A stretch of 64,000 nt of DNA from Bin80 sp026709335 (GTDB taxonomy: Bacteria > Bacteroidota > Rhodothermia > Rhodothermales > Bin80), in the NCBI GenBank assembly GCA_965200825.1, contig OZ241385.1, positions 1,240,001 to 1,304,000 on the forward strand, in the 5' to 3' direction. The position numbers were made by a program, and so were the translations under genes. Under the pieces are notes generated by a model, which saw only the letters and a list, made by a program, of their open reading frames with translations, was not told the DNA's origin and searched no databases. Below, piece by piece: positions 36,360 through 45,467 of the stretch (position 1 is its first letter; every line of letters begins with the position of its first letter).

Positions 36360-37049
36360 TCAAGAGGTTGATCCAGCTTCCTTCATGACGAGCGAATCAA
36401 TTAACTCGATTGAAGCCTCTTCCATCTCCACAACAATCCGGTCAATTTTGGAAACTGCATAGTTGTAGAAGAACTGCAGGATGATGGCAACAATCAGACC
36501 AAACACCGTAGTCAAAAGTGCGATTTTAATACCACGCGCCACCAAACTCGGAGAAATATCCCCCGCTGCTTCAATTGCATCAAAGGCTGCAACCATACCA
36601 ATCACAGTTCCAAGGAATCCAAACATTGGAGCCAGTGCAATGAAGAGAGATAACCATACGAGTCCACGTTCAAGGAAACTCATTTCAATAGAACCATATG
36701 CAACTACAGCCTTTTCGACAGCCTCAATCCCCTCCTCGGAGCGCATTAAACCGGCTTGAAAAACGGCTGCAACTGGCCCACGTGTTGAAGAGCAGACCTC
36801 TTCGGCGGCAGATACCCCACCCTCTTGAAGAGCCTCCTTGACACGCACGATAAATTTACGTGTGTTTACATCAGCTAAAATCAACTGAATCACGCGCTCA
36901 AATGCGATGGCGAGGCCAATGATCAGAATAATCAATACGGGCCACATAAACTCACCGCCTTGATTGAAATAATTTACCAGTACATTGATCATGCCTTGAT
37001 CTGCAGCAGCTGCATCCTGCATGACGTTCCCGAAAAGCTTCATGGACAA
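36360..37049 (-). CDS. exbB: MotA/TolQ/ExbB proton channel family protein
   Basis: A 229-residue inner-membrane protein with three TMs: GGEFMWPVLIILIIGLAIAF, ERGLVWLSLFIALAPMFGFL (followed by GTVIGMVAAFDAI) and IALLTTVFGLIVAIILQFF. It forms the stator-like channel with ExbD that energises TonB. First gene of the operon; the 143 bp upstream of its start up to the transposon edge should contain the promoter. Confidence 0.93.
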   Translation of the reverse strand: MSMKLFGNVMQDAAAADQGMINVLVNYFNQGGEFMWPVLIILIIGLAIAFERVIQLILADVNTRKFIVRVKEALQEGGVSAAEEVCSSTRGPVAAVFQAGLMRSEEGIEAVEKAVVAYGSIEMSFLERGLVWLSLFIALAPMFGFLGTVIGMVAAFDAIEAAGDISPSLVARGIKIALLTTVFGLIVAIILQFFYNYAVSKIDRIVVEMEEASIELIDSLVMKEAGSTS

Positions 37050-37192
37050 GTCCTCCAGAAAAATTAATTAAGGTTAAAGAATACTAATACAGCCCAAATA
37101 TACTATCCAAAAAGAATCCTGCCAAACGGCTTTAAGAACTGCATAGCCTCAAAATCCCTCTAAGATAATGTTTTTCAACTAAAACTGCAACG

Positions 37193-37200
37193 TAAAAATA
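37193..37200. repeat. Target-site duplication, left (TAAAAATA)
   Basis: TAAAAATA immediately outside the left terminal inverted repeat; the same eight bases in the same orientation lie at 40977-40984 outside the right repeat. An 8 bp duplication is the characteristic size for IS1595-family insertion. Confidence 0.93.
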
Positions 37201-37226
37201 GGGAATTATATACGAAAGTGCCGAAA
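37201..37226 (+). repeat. IS1595 transposon terminal inverted repeat, left
   Basis: Twenty-six bases starting GGGAATTATATACG and ending GTGCCGAAA. Complementary to 40951-40976 except for one base (A here, T in the other at position 15). Confidence 0.93.
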
Positions 37227-37245
37227 TTTACGCGTCTACGCAATC

Positions 37246-39671
37246 CTAAATTACAGAAATCTTTCGGAAGTCACTCCGAAATTTCTTCCGTTGCCGGAGG
37301 ATACATTCTACTTTCTTACCAATGAAATCTTGCTGTTTTTTATCTGGAAACGATATCACTGTCTGGTGTAGACGATCAGTTGTTATAGAAGACAATGTAA
37401 CTTGGACAAGTGCCCTTGAAAGAATTGATGAATGTGCTTGAACCATAGCCCAGTAGAGAAAAAATGGATTCAAAAATTCTACGTTCGCCACACGAATCTT
37501 GTAGAAATGGCCCTGAAGGACAATATTTACATCATCCTCCAATAGCATTACTGTTTCTCCGATTCGTAGTGTTCCATCCTTCACCACCAGTATGTCAAAG
37601 GCCCGAACATCTTGTTTAACTTTTTCTCTCTCATATATTTCTACAGGAACTCGTTTCAATGGAAGTCTCAATTCCAAAAATCCAATGTCTGAAGTCCTCA
37701 AAAAGGGGACTTCGCCTGTTTCAGAATACTCCCGTTGCTTGACCTTACAGGGAACTGTTTTAATTGTAATTAGTCCTTGATCTTGAAGATCTCCTAATGT
37801 GCTTTCGCGAGAATATGTATGATCCCTCAAAAAATGATCTCTTGGAATTAATCGGTTTTCTGTGTCCAAGTCATCAGAGTATACAAAACGGCTAACCTTT
37901 CCTCGCCAAGTGCGCTCTTGTTCAGTAGGTTGATTGATCCAATCTTCTACTGCTAACGAAAAATCTTCATCCACTCCGCCCTCTTTTGTTATTTCAGCAC
38001 CTCGTTGGTCATGGCCAACCTTTTGAAGATGACTCATCAATATTTTTTGTATGCCTGTCTTTTCCTTTCTCAGAAACAGCATACATGTTTTTGTATTTGT
38101 ATGGGGCAAAAACAACGTTTGCGGACAATCCCATACGGCAAGTATCATCGTATTATCTAACAGCCATTGTCGAACATATCCTTCCGTTGGATTACCAAAG
38201 ACACTTTCAGGAAGAACTATGCACATAGTGCCTCCGTCTTTGAGTAACCTAATGCAAAGTTCAAGGAAAAGAATCTGGGGATCTGTTGGAGTAACTTTGT
38301 TGGACTTTCTCCAACGATTATCATTCTTTTGCTTTTCCCAAAGATGTCCCAGATCATAATTCCTGAGAATATAACTATGCCCCACTTTGATAAGAGATCC
38401 AAACGGTGGATTGGTAACTACGACATCGAATTGTCTTAATTGGCCAGTATGATCGGTTAATGTGACCCTTGAACGTTCACTCCATTTGTCAATAGGTTTC
38501 AAGGAATCAGCATCAACAATTTTGGTGTGACCATCTCCTATCAGGGCCATATAAGAGCGGGCAACTTTGACTAAATCTGGTTCTTTATCAATGCCAAAGA
38601 TATAGTCGGGTGCGCGCTTTGTTTTCCACTGCTTATCTGTTTCAGATGTCTTGATTTTTCCCCACACATGCTCAAGCGCCTGTATAAGAAACCCGCCTGA
38701 ACCACAGGCAGGATCTATAATCGTGTCTGAGTAATTTGGGTCGAGAAATTTAACGGCATTGGCTACAGCGACTCGGGGAGTAAAAAACTCCCCCTTTTCT
38801 CCAATAAAATATCTTTCGGCAAACACTTCAAAGGCAGCTCCAATTACATCATGATTCGTCCCTAATAGACTCACTCGTTCAAGTTCTCCCACCACATATG
38901 CAACTGAATTAGCATCCAATACTATTTCTTCGTTAGTATGGAAAGCGTCGGTCGAATCCAAATCAGAAAGAACCTGACTCCAAAGATTGTCTTGAATATC
39001 TTGTTTGACTTGCTCATATGTTTTTCCTGGTGTGCATTGAAAAAATGGCACATCAAATTCCAAACGCTCATCATAGATCTTGCAAAACAAGATCTTGGTC
39101 ATTTCGTTGCACAAGCGAGTTCTGCTTTGAATGTTGGTGTTAGAATACAGATGGTATAGAATGCTCTTAAATCGAAGTTTCAGATTAGCGGCAGGCTTTA
39201 AGTCTGATTTTTTCAGCCTTACCACTTGGCCAATAGACATTCCAAAAGGTGGAATGGCATGAATTCGTTCTATCTCTCCACTATGGAATCTCCGATAAAA
39301 TTGCCTTGCATCCTTTGTTGCCGCTACGCCCCATTCGCAAGACGATGATACAGCCATATAAGTTTTTAATTGTTCCTCGGCTTCTTCTATTGAAGATTGT
39401 TTACACTCAACAATCCCAACGATATCTTTCTGTTGATCTAATTCTGGGCCACGCTCACGATTAAAGACTACAATATCCGCTTTCAGCCGCCTCGATCCTA
39501 CTCTAATCCGGTACTCTATGTCAACGTTTTCGCGAGCATAATTCAACTCAGATACTAACCATTTCTCAGTATCCTGTCGAACCCGCTCTTCCGCTTCTGA
39601 AGAGTCTACAGGTTTATTTGTGCAATAATCTCTGTTCTGAGCGGAATCGGGGGGGGGTACATGTCAGGCAT
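37246..39671 (-). CDS. Single-chain restriction-modification enzyme (nuclease-N6-adenine methylase-specificity), frame interrupted at a C9 tract
   Basis: A type IIG / fused type I-like enzyme. The uninterrupted frame from TTG 39546 has 766 residues. The N-terminus shows a PD-(D/E)XK-like nuclease region (RLKADIVVF then IVGIVECKQ). The methylase core follows, with SAM motif I DPACGSGGFL (about residue 276) and catalytic NPPFGS (about residue 378). The last ~220 residues look like one specificity half-domain (GEVPFLRTSDIG, FYKIRVAN, FLYWAMVQAHSS). The coding frame stays open upstream to the C9 tract, adding VPPPDSAQNRDYCTNKP and more. ATG 39671 (MPDMY) reads into it only if the tract has 10 or 7 C, giving 808 residues. 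With 9 C that start ends at a TAG after about 20 codons. It is the passenger gene of the IS1595 transposon. Confidence 0.88.
39649..39657. repeat. G9/C9 tract at the 5' end of the transposon restriction-modification gene
   Basis: Nine G on the plus strand (C in the coding sense), placed five codons after ATG 39671. One more base, or two fewer, puts that ATG in frame with the whole enzyme. Typical position for on/off phase variation. Confidence 0.92.
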
Positions 39672-39700
39672 ATGCCAAAGGCATCAATAATCCCTTTTAA

Positions 39701-39876
39701 TTATCGCTCGGTCTTCACTTTGACAGGCTTCACCAGTGCGCCTAACGCCTTTTCAAATGAAGCATCAACACGAAGGTCTTCACGTAATTCCATTGCATTC
39801 GGTTGGTAACTGGACGCTTTGAGCGTAACTACTGGAGGTTTTTTTTTTCTGGTTTTGATTTTGACAACTTAGGCAT
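39701..39876 (-). CDS. Small basic protein in the IS1595 transposon, frame interrupted at an A10 tract
   Basis: ATG 39876 follows the transposase stop directly (TAAATG). It opens MPKLSKSKPEK and then meets ten A; in this assembly the frame stops soon after. With 11 or 8 A the frame continues through KKPPVVTLKASSYQPNAMEL and REDLRVDASFEKALGALV to a stop at 39701, 58 residues in all. The ends, Lys-rich start and the clean downstream frame suggest a genuine gene. I recall similar short proteins next to transposases, but assign no function. The A run could act by slippage, programmed frameshifting or be an assembly error. Confidence 0.6.
39839..39848. repeat. T10/A10 tract in the small transposon gene
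   Basis: Ten T on the plus strand (A in the coding sense), about twelve codons into the small gene. One additional A would join the two halves of the frame. Confidence 0.9.
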
Positions 39877-40836
39877 TTATGTCATATTTTGATAAAGTGT
39901 CACGGGACGCGCTCCAGAGGATAACCCATTATTCCGAATTAGGTCAACATATCGAAGCCGCTTTTCCTGCATTCCTTTGGAAATATACACAATCTGATCC
40001 TTTGTGTCTAAATCTCGCATATTGTGCCTCCCAGAGAATTCATCTGCGTAGCGTTGTAAGTGCTTGGGACTAAACTTATGGAAGGTGCCCATGTGCGCCC
40101 GCTTCAACGTTGCCCAGAAGGATTCTACCCCGTTTGTATGTACCATCTCTCTTACGTACTCTTTGGCGGAGTGCTTGACAAAATCATGCTTACGAGGCAT
40201 TCCACGATACGCTAATGCCTCATCGGTATAAACCTGTGCATCTTCATCTGTATAACTCTCAATGAATTCCTGTAACGCCTCCTTATCCGTATTATTCACC
40301 ACTTTGGCACGAATCTGATTCGTTTCGCGATCTTTTATACTTACTACTGCCGTTTTACCAACCGGCCCACGCCCTGTCCCTTCTAATTCTTTGCGCCTCT
40401 TGTTGCTCATGTTTTTGCGTTTACCACCAAAATAAGCTTCATCTGCTTCTACCGGACCAGAGAATATCCCTTCTTTCGCTTCAAGTGCAGACCTCAATCT
40501 ATGAGCCAAGAACCATGATGATTTTTGAGTCATTCCCAACTCACGGTGTAGCTTCATACTGGAAATGGATTTAAGGCTGGTACACATTAAGTAGGTCGCC
40601 AAGATCCAATTTTGGTAGCCTATCTTGGATCCCTCCATTACTGTCCCAGTTTTCACGCTAAACCGTTTTTGACACTCTTGCCGACGGCAGCGAAAAGGCA
40701 TAGACTTATGTTTTGCACCAACCTTAACATTGTCGCACCCGCAATGTGGACAAACTGGTTTTCCACTCCAACGCTTTTCAACGAACCATGCTTCTGCCGT
40801 TGCATCATCAGGAAACATCATGAGTATTTTCTTCAT
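39877..40836 (-). CDS. IS1595-family (ISXO2-like) transposase
   Basis: About 319 residues from ATG 40836 (MKKILMMFPDD), chosen because AAAGGA lies six bases upstream and the start matches the family. The longer frame begins in the terminal repeat. An N-terminal zinc ribbon (CPHCGCDNV then FRCRRQECQ) is followed by the ISXO2-like catalytic domain with VEADEAYFGGKRK (first Asp), VYTDEALAYRG (second Asp) and NGVESFWATLKRAHMG (His/Asn-Glu region). The frame is intact, so the element may still be mobile. Its stop abuts the ATG of the small gene. Confidence 0.95.
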   Translation of the reverse strand: MKKILMMFPDDATAEAWFVEKRWSGKPVCPHCGCDNVKVGAKHKSMPFRCRRQECQKRFSVKTGTVMEGSKIGYQNWILATYLMCTSLKSISSMKLHRELGMTQKSSWFLAHRLRSALEAKEGIFSGPVEADEAYFGGKRKNMSNKRRKELEGTGRGPVGKTAVVSIKDRETNQIRAKVVNNTDKEALQEFIESYTDEDAQVYTDEALAYRGMPRKHDFVKHSAKEYVREMVHTNGVESFWATLKRAHMGTFHKFSPKHLQRYADEFSGRHNMRDLDTKDQIVYISKGMQEKRLRYVDLIRNNGLSSGARPVTLYQNMT

Positions 40837-40950
40837 GGTGATTCCTTTGCGAAAGTATTTACCTGGGCCTTTGCCTTTCATATTATTATCTGTAATTTGA
40901 TTTATAGGTAATACGAAAAACTTACAAGAAAGTTCCGAAAATTGGATCTG

Positions 40951-40976
40951 TTTCGGCACTTACGTATATAATTCCC
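40951..40976 (-). repeat. IS1595 transposon terminal inverted repeat, right
   Basis: Reverse complement begins GGGAATTATATACG and matches 37201-37226 at 25 of 26 bases. The longest transposase frame opens inside it. Confidence 0.93.
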
Positions 40977-40984
40977 TAAAAATA
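40977..40984. repeat. Target-site duplication, right (TAAAAATA)
   Basis: Identical to 37193-37200, directly outside the right terminal repeat. Confidence 0.93.
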
Positions 40985-40988
40985 CAAA

Positions 40989-42623
40989 CTATTTTTCTGC
41001 TAATTTCTCCGCTTCAGGCCAAAGCTTGAGGGCCTCCTGCAGCGTATGATCCTCCGGATGCATGATCGGATAGAATGCTTCAAGATCATACAAACGTACT
41101 GCGAGTCTAGCCTTAATCCGTGCCTTGAGATAGGATCTATCTGCCTCTACTTCTTCTTCACTGAATGCATCAGCCTCAGTACCAAACCGAATTCCACGCA
41201 CACGTGCATACTCCAAGAAGCGCTGAAATTCTATCTCCTCTACTTCAAAAGAGTCAAAAAAATCATCCCTGCGATCTCTCCAGGTGGCTGTGAGCGAAGC
41301 CCCCTCCCGATCATACCACATACGGGCATACGTATTGGCAAGATCACGGCTAAACACCTCACGAAGAAACATGGATGCTGAGTCAACATCTACTATAAAG
41401 TCGGGCAGAATCCCTCCCCCGCCTATGACAGTGCGTCCTCCTTCGGTTTTATAGTGAAGTGAATCAGGAATACTTTCTATGATTTCCTGCGCACTCAGCA
41501 AAGCCGAATTCGTCTGCAGTTCTCGTTTTGAAATGTAATAGTCTTCTCGGTCACCGTTTTCATAGGGAGTTTGAATTAATCTTCCTGAGGGAGTATAGTA
41601 CCGAGCAATCGTCACTCGCAACGCACTCTTGTCAGGCAAAAGGTATTGCTGCTGTACAAGTCCTTTACCAAAGGTCCTACGTCCAACAATCAGCCCACGA
41701 TCATGATCTTGCAAAGCTCCTGAAACAATTTCACTCGCAGACGCAGATGATTCATTCACCAATACTATAATCGGCTCATTCTCGAGAAGTCCCTCGCTGG
41801 TACCCACAAATGGACGATTGGCGTCTCGAATTCGCCCTTTCTGAGACACAATCAATGCATCCTCAGGGAGAAATTCATCCGAGAGCTGAACCGCCATTTC
41901 CATGTATCCCCCAGAATTTCCTCTTAGATCCAACATCAGGCGTTGCATCCCTTGAGATTTGAGGCGCTCTACCGCGCTCTTGAATTCTCTATGCGTTGTT
42001 CCGGAAAAACGATTCACCTTGATGAATCCAGTTATTTCATCAATCATGTAGGCGACATCGACTGCATACAACGGAATGCGATCACGCACAATGGTAAAAT
42101 TGATTGGATTGGCATACCCCGGCCGAATCACAACAATATCCACCGAAGTACCTCGCGGACCTTTCAGCGTTCTCTGAACGTCCTCCGTCTTGTATCCAAT
42201 AGTGCTTTGACGATCCACTTCCACGATTCGGTCACCGGCGTGAAGACCGACCTCTTCACTTGGTCCACCTGGAATCACACTCAATACTGCCAGTGTATCC
42301 TGCCCTTCTACCCCCTCAACAAATTCAAATGAAATGCCAATTCCTTCAAAACCACCACTGAAATCCTCTTCTACCCGACGCATGGTTTCCGCGTCTATAT
42401 AGACAGAATGTGGATCCAATTCTTCCAGCATTCCTTCCAGAGCATGCTCAGCGAGCACTCCCGAGTCGACCTCTTCTACATATCGTTGACTGATTACAAG
42501 GAATGCATTTTCCAATTTTTTCAATGCCTCCCTCGTATCATCTGTCAAAGCAGATTCCAATTGCATGCCCAAAAGCACGCCGACCGTGAGTATTAACACA
42601 CCAAATATTATTTTTGTGCGCAT
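40989..42623 (-). CDS. ctpA: C-terminal processing peptidase (S41 family, CtpA/Prc-like)
   Basis: About 544 residues from ATG 42623 (preceded by GGAGAA), preferred over a frame opening at 42662. An N-terminal hydrophobic anchor is followed by a PDZ domain (SVIPGGPSEEVGLHAGDRIV). The S41 catalytic core has RLMLDLRGNSGGYMEMAVQL, the nucleophile Ser in NESSASASEIVSGALQD and the Lys in RRTFGKGLVQQQ. It cleaves C-termini of periplasmic proteins. The last ~130 residues are an extra helical domain. The IS1595 transposon lies only a few bases beyond its stop but does not disrupt it. Confidence 0.94.
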   Translation of the reverse strand: MRTKIIFGVLILTVGVLLGMQLESALTDDTREALKKLENAFLVISQRYVEEVDSGVLAEHALEGMLEELDPHSVYIDAETMRRVEEDFSGGFEGIGISFEFVEGVEGQDTLAVLSVIPGGPSEEVGLHAGDRIVEVDRQSTIGYKTEDVQRTLKGPRGTSVDIVVIRPGYANPINFTIVRDRIPLYAVDVAYMIDEITGFIKVNRFSGTTHREFKSAVERLKSQGMQRLMLDLRGNSGGYMEMAVQLSDEFLPEDALIVSQKGRIRDANRPFVGTSEGLLENEPIIVLVNESSASASEIVSGALQDHDRGLIVGRRTFGKGLVQQQYLLPDKSALRVTIARYYTPSGRLIQTPYENGDREDYYISKRELQTNSALLSAQEIIESIPDSLHYKTEGGRTVIGGGGILPDFIVDVDSASMFLREVFSRDLANTYARMWYDREGASLTATWRDRRDDFFDSFEVEEIEFQRFLEYARVRGIRFGTEADAFSEEEVEADRSYLKARIKARLAVRLYDLEAFYPIMHPEDHTLQEALKLWPEAEKLAEK

Positions 42624-42717
42624 AATAAGTTCTCCGTGTATAAAATAGCGAGTGATCTGCACAACTGTCTATACAACTGTTGCGTAAAATAATGGATCCG
42701 ATTCGTAAAAATTTAAC

Positions 42718-44520
42718 ATGTTCGGCATGAAAATACGCAGTTTTATTTTCTCGAGCATCATCATCTGCATTATAATTGCCGTTGGGATGTGGCGAATCGC
42801 ATATGATTGGCATTCCCGCCTTCCAGAACGCTTGAAGACAGAACATATCACGTCTCTCGTGAAAATTCACTGGGGTGAAGCGAACACAGCTGAAATTCAG
42901 GCAAACTCCTTTTCCGATGCACTGTTCGGGCTCGGCTATGTGCAGGGACAGCTCAATGGCTGGACAATAGCTCTATGGCGGCAAGCTGCATTAGGAAAAC
43001 TGCACGAATGGTATGGATCTGAGGTTTTTGAAGCAGACCGATTAGTCAGAAAACTGGAATTATCCGAAATTGCACAAGCATCATATTCTCGCCTGAACCC
43101 GGATGAAACTCGCTTGATTGCATCATTCGGAGAAGGAATTCGACTCGCATTGGAAGAAACTGATCGTATGCATGAGTTTGTCCTACAAGATATCGTACCA
43201 GATCCCTGGGAACCATGGCACACGTTCGCAATTGAGCGATTAATCGCTTGGATGAGCAGTACTTCTGAACCTGTATGCAACCTCGGAACCTCCATTTGCT
43301 CTGGGATGGAAAATCTTCGCTCCATACTTCTTTTGGACGGTTTTGAATCAAGCAGCACATGGGTTATTTCTACAGCAAGATCCCCCTTGCTTTACCAGCG
43401 GCATATACTCGGGAAATCAAGATCGCCCGCTTTTCAGGAGGTTGTGCTCAGAGTATCCGACGAGCTCGAACTTCATGGCGCGTCCCTTCTTGGAACCCCC
43501 TTCTTTCCAACGGGCAAAACCAACGAACAGGCTTGGTCAATCCTGTTGCACTCCCCTAAAACAAGTAGGCCTACTCACTCCACTTCCATGCGTACGGTGC
43601 GACTCAGATTTCCTGATAGGGAAGAGCTCGTTCACTATAAACGCTCAGATAGCACATTCAATGTTCCTGAATCCAAGACTGAATTGTTCTGGGATGGATT
43701 TGGAACTGAAACCGATACCCGGGCTTGGTTTGCTCTTCTGCATAACCGTTCCCTCCCTTTTCAAATCTGGCGCGGAGACGGCCTCCTCATTCGGCCTGAT
43801 ACACCACATGTAATTCTCGGAGACCCGGAATTCGTATCTGTGACCAATCATTCAGGCTTAGTTATCAGCAATGATTCTCTGATATATTACGACGTGCATT
43901 ATCTGGACAGACTGAACCCGGATTTTGATGATCCCTTGAGTTGGATTACAGATACATATAGCCCTTGGATAGCTGAAACATTGCCTCCGAAGTTAGACTC
44001 TCTTCGTATACCTATGAATTCAACAGCAATGATTCGATCTGCCCTTGCCTACCTCAGAAACTGGGATTATGATTTTGGTGAGAAGAGTATTGGCGCGACA
44101 ATCTATCATGAATGGATGATTGCCGATGGAGAAGCTCCCGAAGATGCCTTTTACAATGCAGTTGACGAGTTGGCTCAAAAATATGGGCCTAATCCTAGCG
44201 AATGGTTGTGGGCACGTGTACACATAGACACGAGCTGGGTCACATTTGGAGGCGCCTCAGACCACGAGATTTTTCAACCCTTTATATCTCCTATTGTGGG
44301 ACACGAGTCCACGATGATCTGGGGAGGATTCCGCGCTACTGCGGCCCCCAGCATATGGGAAATGTGGACATGGATTGAACCCGGAGGATCCCATAGTATC
44401 CGTAGATGGAGTATCGATTTTCGCCAGCCACTTGGTCGATATATTTCTGGCAAAAGAGGGAGTACTGTATTCTCACTACCCACTCCATATTTCAAAACGA
44501 CTCTCATGGTAACAAAATGA
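42718..44520 (+). CDS. Penicillin acylase-like (Ntn-hydrolase) protein, short form
   Basis: A 600-residue protein with an N-terminal membrane anchor (FIFSSIIICIIIAVGMW). It matches the penicillin amidase family at ALFGLGYVQGQLNGWTIALW (A-chain start) and at SSSTWVISTARSPLL (around residue 211), the place of the self-cleavage nucleophile Ser. GTPFFPTGKTNEQAWSI and, near the end, GATIYHEWMI and PSEWLWARVH also match. It is about 150-200 residues shorter than typical members and the region between these blocks is divergent, so activity is uncertain. Coupled by ATGA to the kinase gene downstream; divergent from ctpA. Confidence 0.75.
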   Translation: MFGMKIRSFIFSSIIICIIIAVGMWRIAYDWHSRLPERLKTEHITSLVKIHWGEANTAEIQANSFSDALFGLGYVQGQLNGWTIALWRQAALGKLHEWYGSEVFEADRLVRKLELSEIAQASYSRLNPDETRLIASFGEGIRLALEETDRMHEFVLQDIVPDPWEPWHTFAIERLIAWMSSTSEPVCNLGTSICSGMENLRSILLLDGFESSSTWVISTARSPLLYQRHILGKSRSPAFQEVVLRVSDELELHGASLLGTPFFPTGKTNEQAWSILLHSPKTSRPTHSTSMRTVRLRFPDREELVHYKRSDSTFNVPESKTELFWDGFGTETDTRAWFALLHNRSLPFQIWRGDGLLIRPDTPHVILGDPEFVSVTNHSGLVISNDSLIYYDVHYLDRLNPDFDDPLSWITDTYSPWIAETLPPKLDSLRIPMNSTAMIRSALAYLRNWDYDFGEKSIGATIYHEWMIADGEAPEDAFYNAVDELAQKYGPNPSEWLWARVHIDTSWVTFGGASDHEIFQPFISPIVGHESTMIWGGFRATAAPSIWEMWTWIEPGGSHSIRRWSIDFRQPLGRYISGKRGSTVFSLPTPYFKTTLMVTK

Positions 44521-45467
44521 CTTCTAATGATTGGTTTTTCGGACTCGATGCTGGCGGGACTAAAACACGGCTCTTCGCCCGTTCGGGAATAGGTCAGTGC
44601 TTTCAATTGTTCGGAGGTCCTGCCAATGTGTTTCGGCAAGGAAGGAAACGGGTAGCGTCCAATTTATCGAATCTGATCAAGGACGCTTTGTTAAACTTGC
44701 CTCAAGGAGCCCTGCGTGCTGTGCACATTGGTGTAGCAGGTGTCAGTGTACCGAGTGCAACAACATACCTGTCAACCCGAATCTCTTCTCTGGTAAACCT
44801 GAATTATTCCTTTCCGATTAGTATCTCGAATGATGGAGTGACCGCAATTGAGGGAGCTTTCTCGGGAGAATCAGGCCTGCTTTTTATTGCCGGTACAGGA
44901 AGCGGGGTGATCGCAAAAACTGGACCGAATATCTCGGATATCCTACATGTGGGAGGCTGGGGATACGTAATTGGAGATGAAGGGAGCGGATATTCTCTCG
45001 GTAAACGAGCAATCACTGCAATTGCACAGGCACTCGATGGTGGGCCATCTACATCTATGACCCACTTTGCTGAGTCCAAGCTGTCGATATTTGATCGTCC
45101 ATCCTTGCTGGCGGCTATCTCACATCCAGATTGGAAATTCCAGGATCTGGCCCCCGAAATACTGGAATTTGCTACCGGGGGAGACGAGGTCGCAGCTTCT
45201 ATCGTACGGGAAGAAACGATGCTGCTCGCAGGTCAATCGAAATGGATTCTGAGCCGATTCCCTGATCTACCCCCGAGATTCACCATCATTGGAGGTTTAA
45301 GCAACAACCAATACTATGTTAACAGCCTGTCTGAAGCAATGAATACGATTTGGTCAGCCGGAGTTTTCATGGCTCCTTTGGCTACACCAGCAGAGGGAGC
45401 GGCTCACCTCGCGATACGGCAGTTTACCGATTCTGCCGCTGCTCAATCAGAGATTCAACGACTGTAG
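44517..45467 (+). CDS. BadF/BadG-type sugar kinase, N-acetylglucosamine kinase-like
   Basis: A 316-residue ASKHA-fold kinase from ATG 44517, overlapping the upstream stop by ATGA. Phosphate-1 loop FFGLDAGGTKTR; phosphate-2 region LLFIAGTGSGVIAK; GGWGYVIGDEGSGYSLG; adenosine motif FTIIGGLSNNQYY. Close in layout to eukaryote-like N-acetylglucosamine kinases, suggesting amino-sugar recycling. Its 3' end overlaps the convergent acetyl-CoA synthetase by 44 bp. Confidence 0.85.
   Translation: MTSNDWFFGLDAGGTKTRLFARSGIGQCFQLFGGPANVFRQGRKRVASNLSNLIKDALLNLPQGALRAVHIGVAGVSVPSATTYLSTRISSLVNLNYSFPISISNDGVTAIEGAFSGESGLLFIAGTGSGVIAKTGPNISDILHVGGWGYVIGDEGSGYSLGKRAITAIAQALDGGPSTSMTHFAESKLSIFDRPSLLAAISHPDWKFQDLAPEILEFATGGDEVAASIVREETMLLAGQSKWILSRFPDLPPRFTIIGGLSNNQYYVNSLSEAMNTIWSAGVFMAPLATPAEGAAHLAIRQFTDSAAAQSEIQRL

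Larger units (their letters stand above)
37201..40976. mobile_element. IS1595-family transposon carrying a restriction-modification gene
   Basis: A 3776 bp element bounded by 26 bp inverted repeats (37201-37226 and 40951-40976) that begin GGGAATTATATACG and differ at one position (base 15). An exact 8 bp target duplication flanks it. It contains three genes on the minus strand in order: an IS1595 (ISXO2-like) transposase, a 58-codon small gene, and a large single-chain restriction-methylase-specificity gene whose stop is only 20 bp from the left repeat. The element sits between exbB and ctpA; its right end is 12 bp from the ctpA stop. The perfect duplication and near-identical ends indicate recent insertion. 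Confidence 0.93.

Noticed and set aside
37191..37245. Promoter palindrome upstream of exbB
   Set aside because: The apparent palindromic TATATA sequence belongs to the transposon end, not to the exbB regulatory region.
37201..40976. Chromosomal restriction-modification locus next to an unrelated insertion sequence
   Set aside because: The terminal repeats and the 8 bp duplication enclose both genes, so the restriction gene is inside the element.
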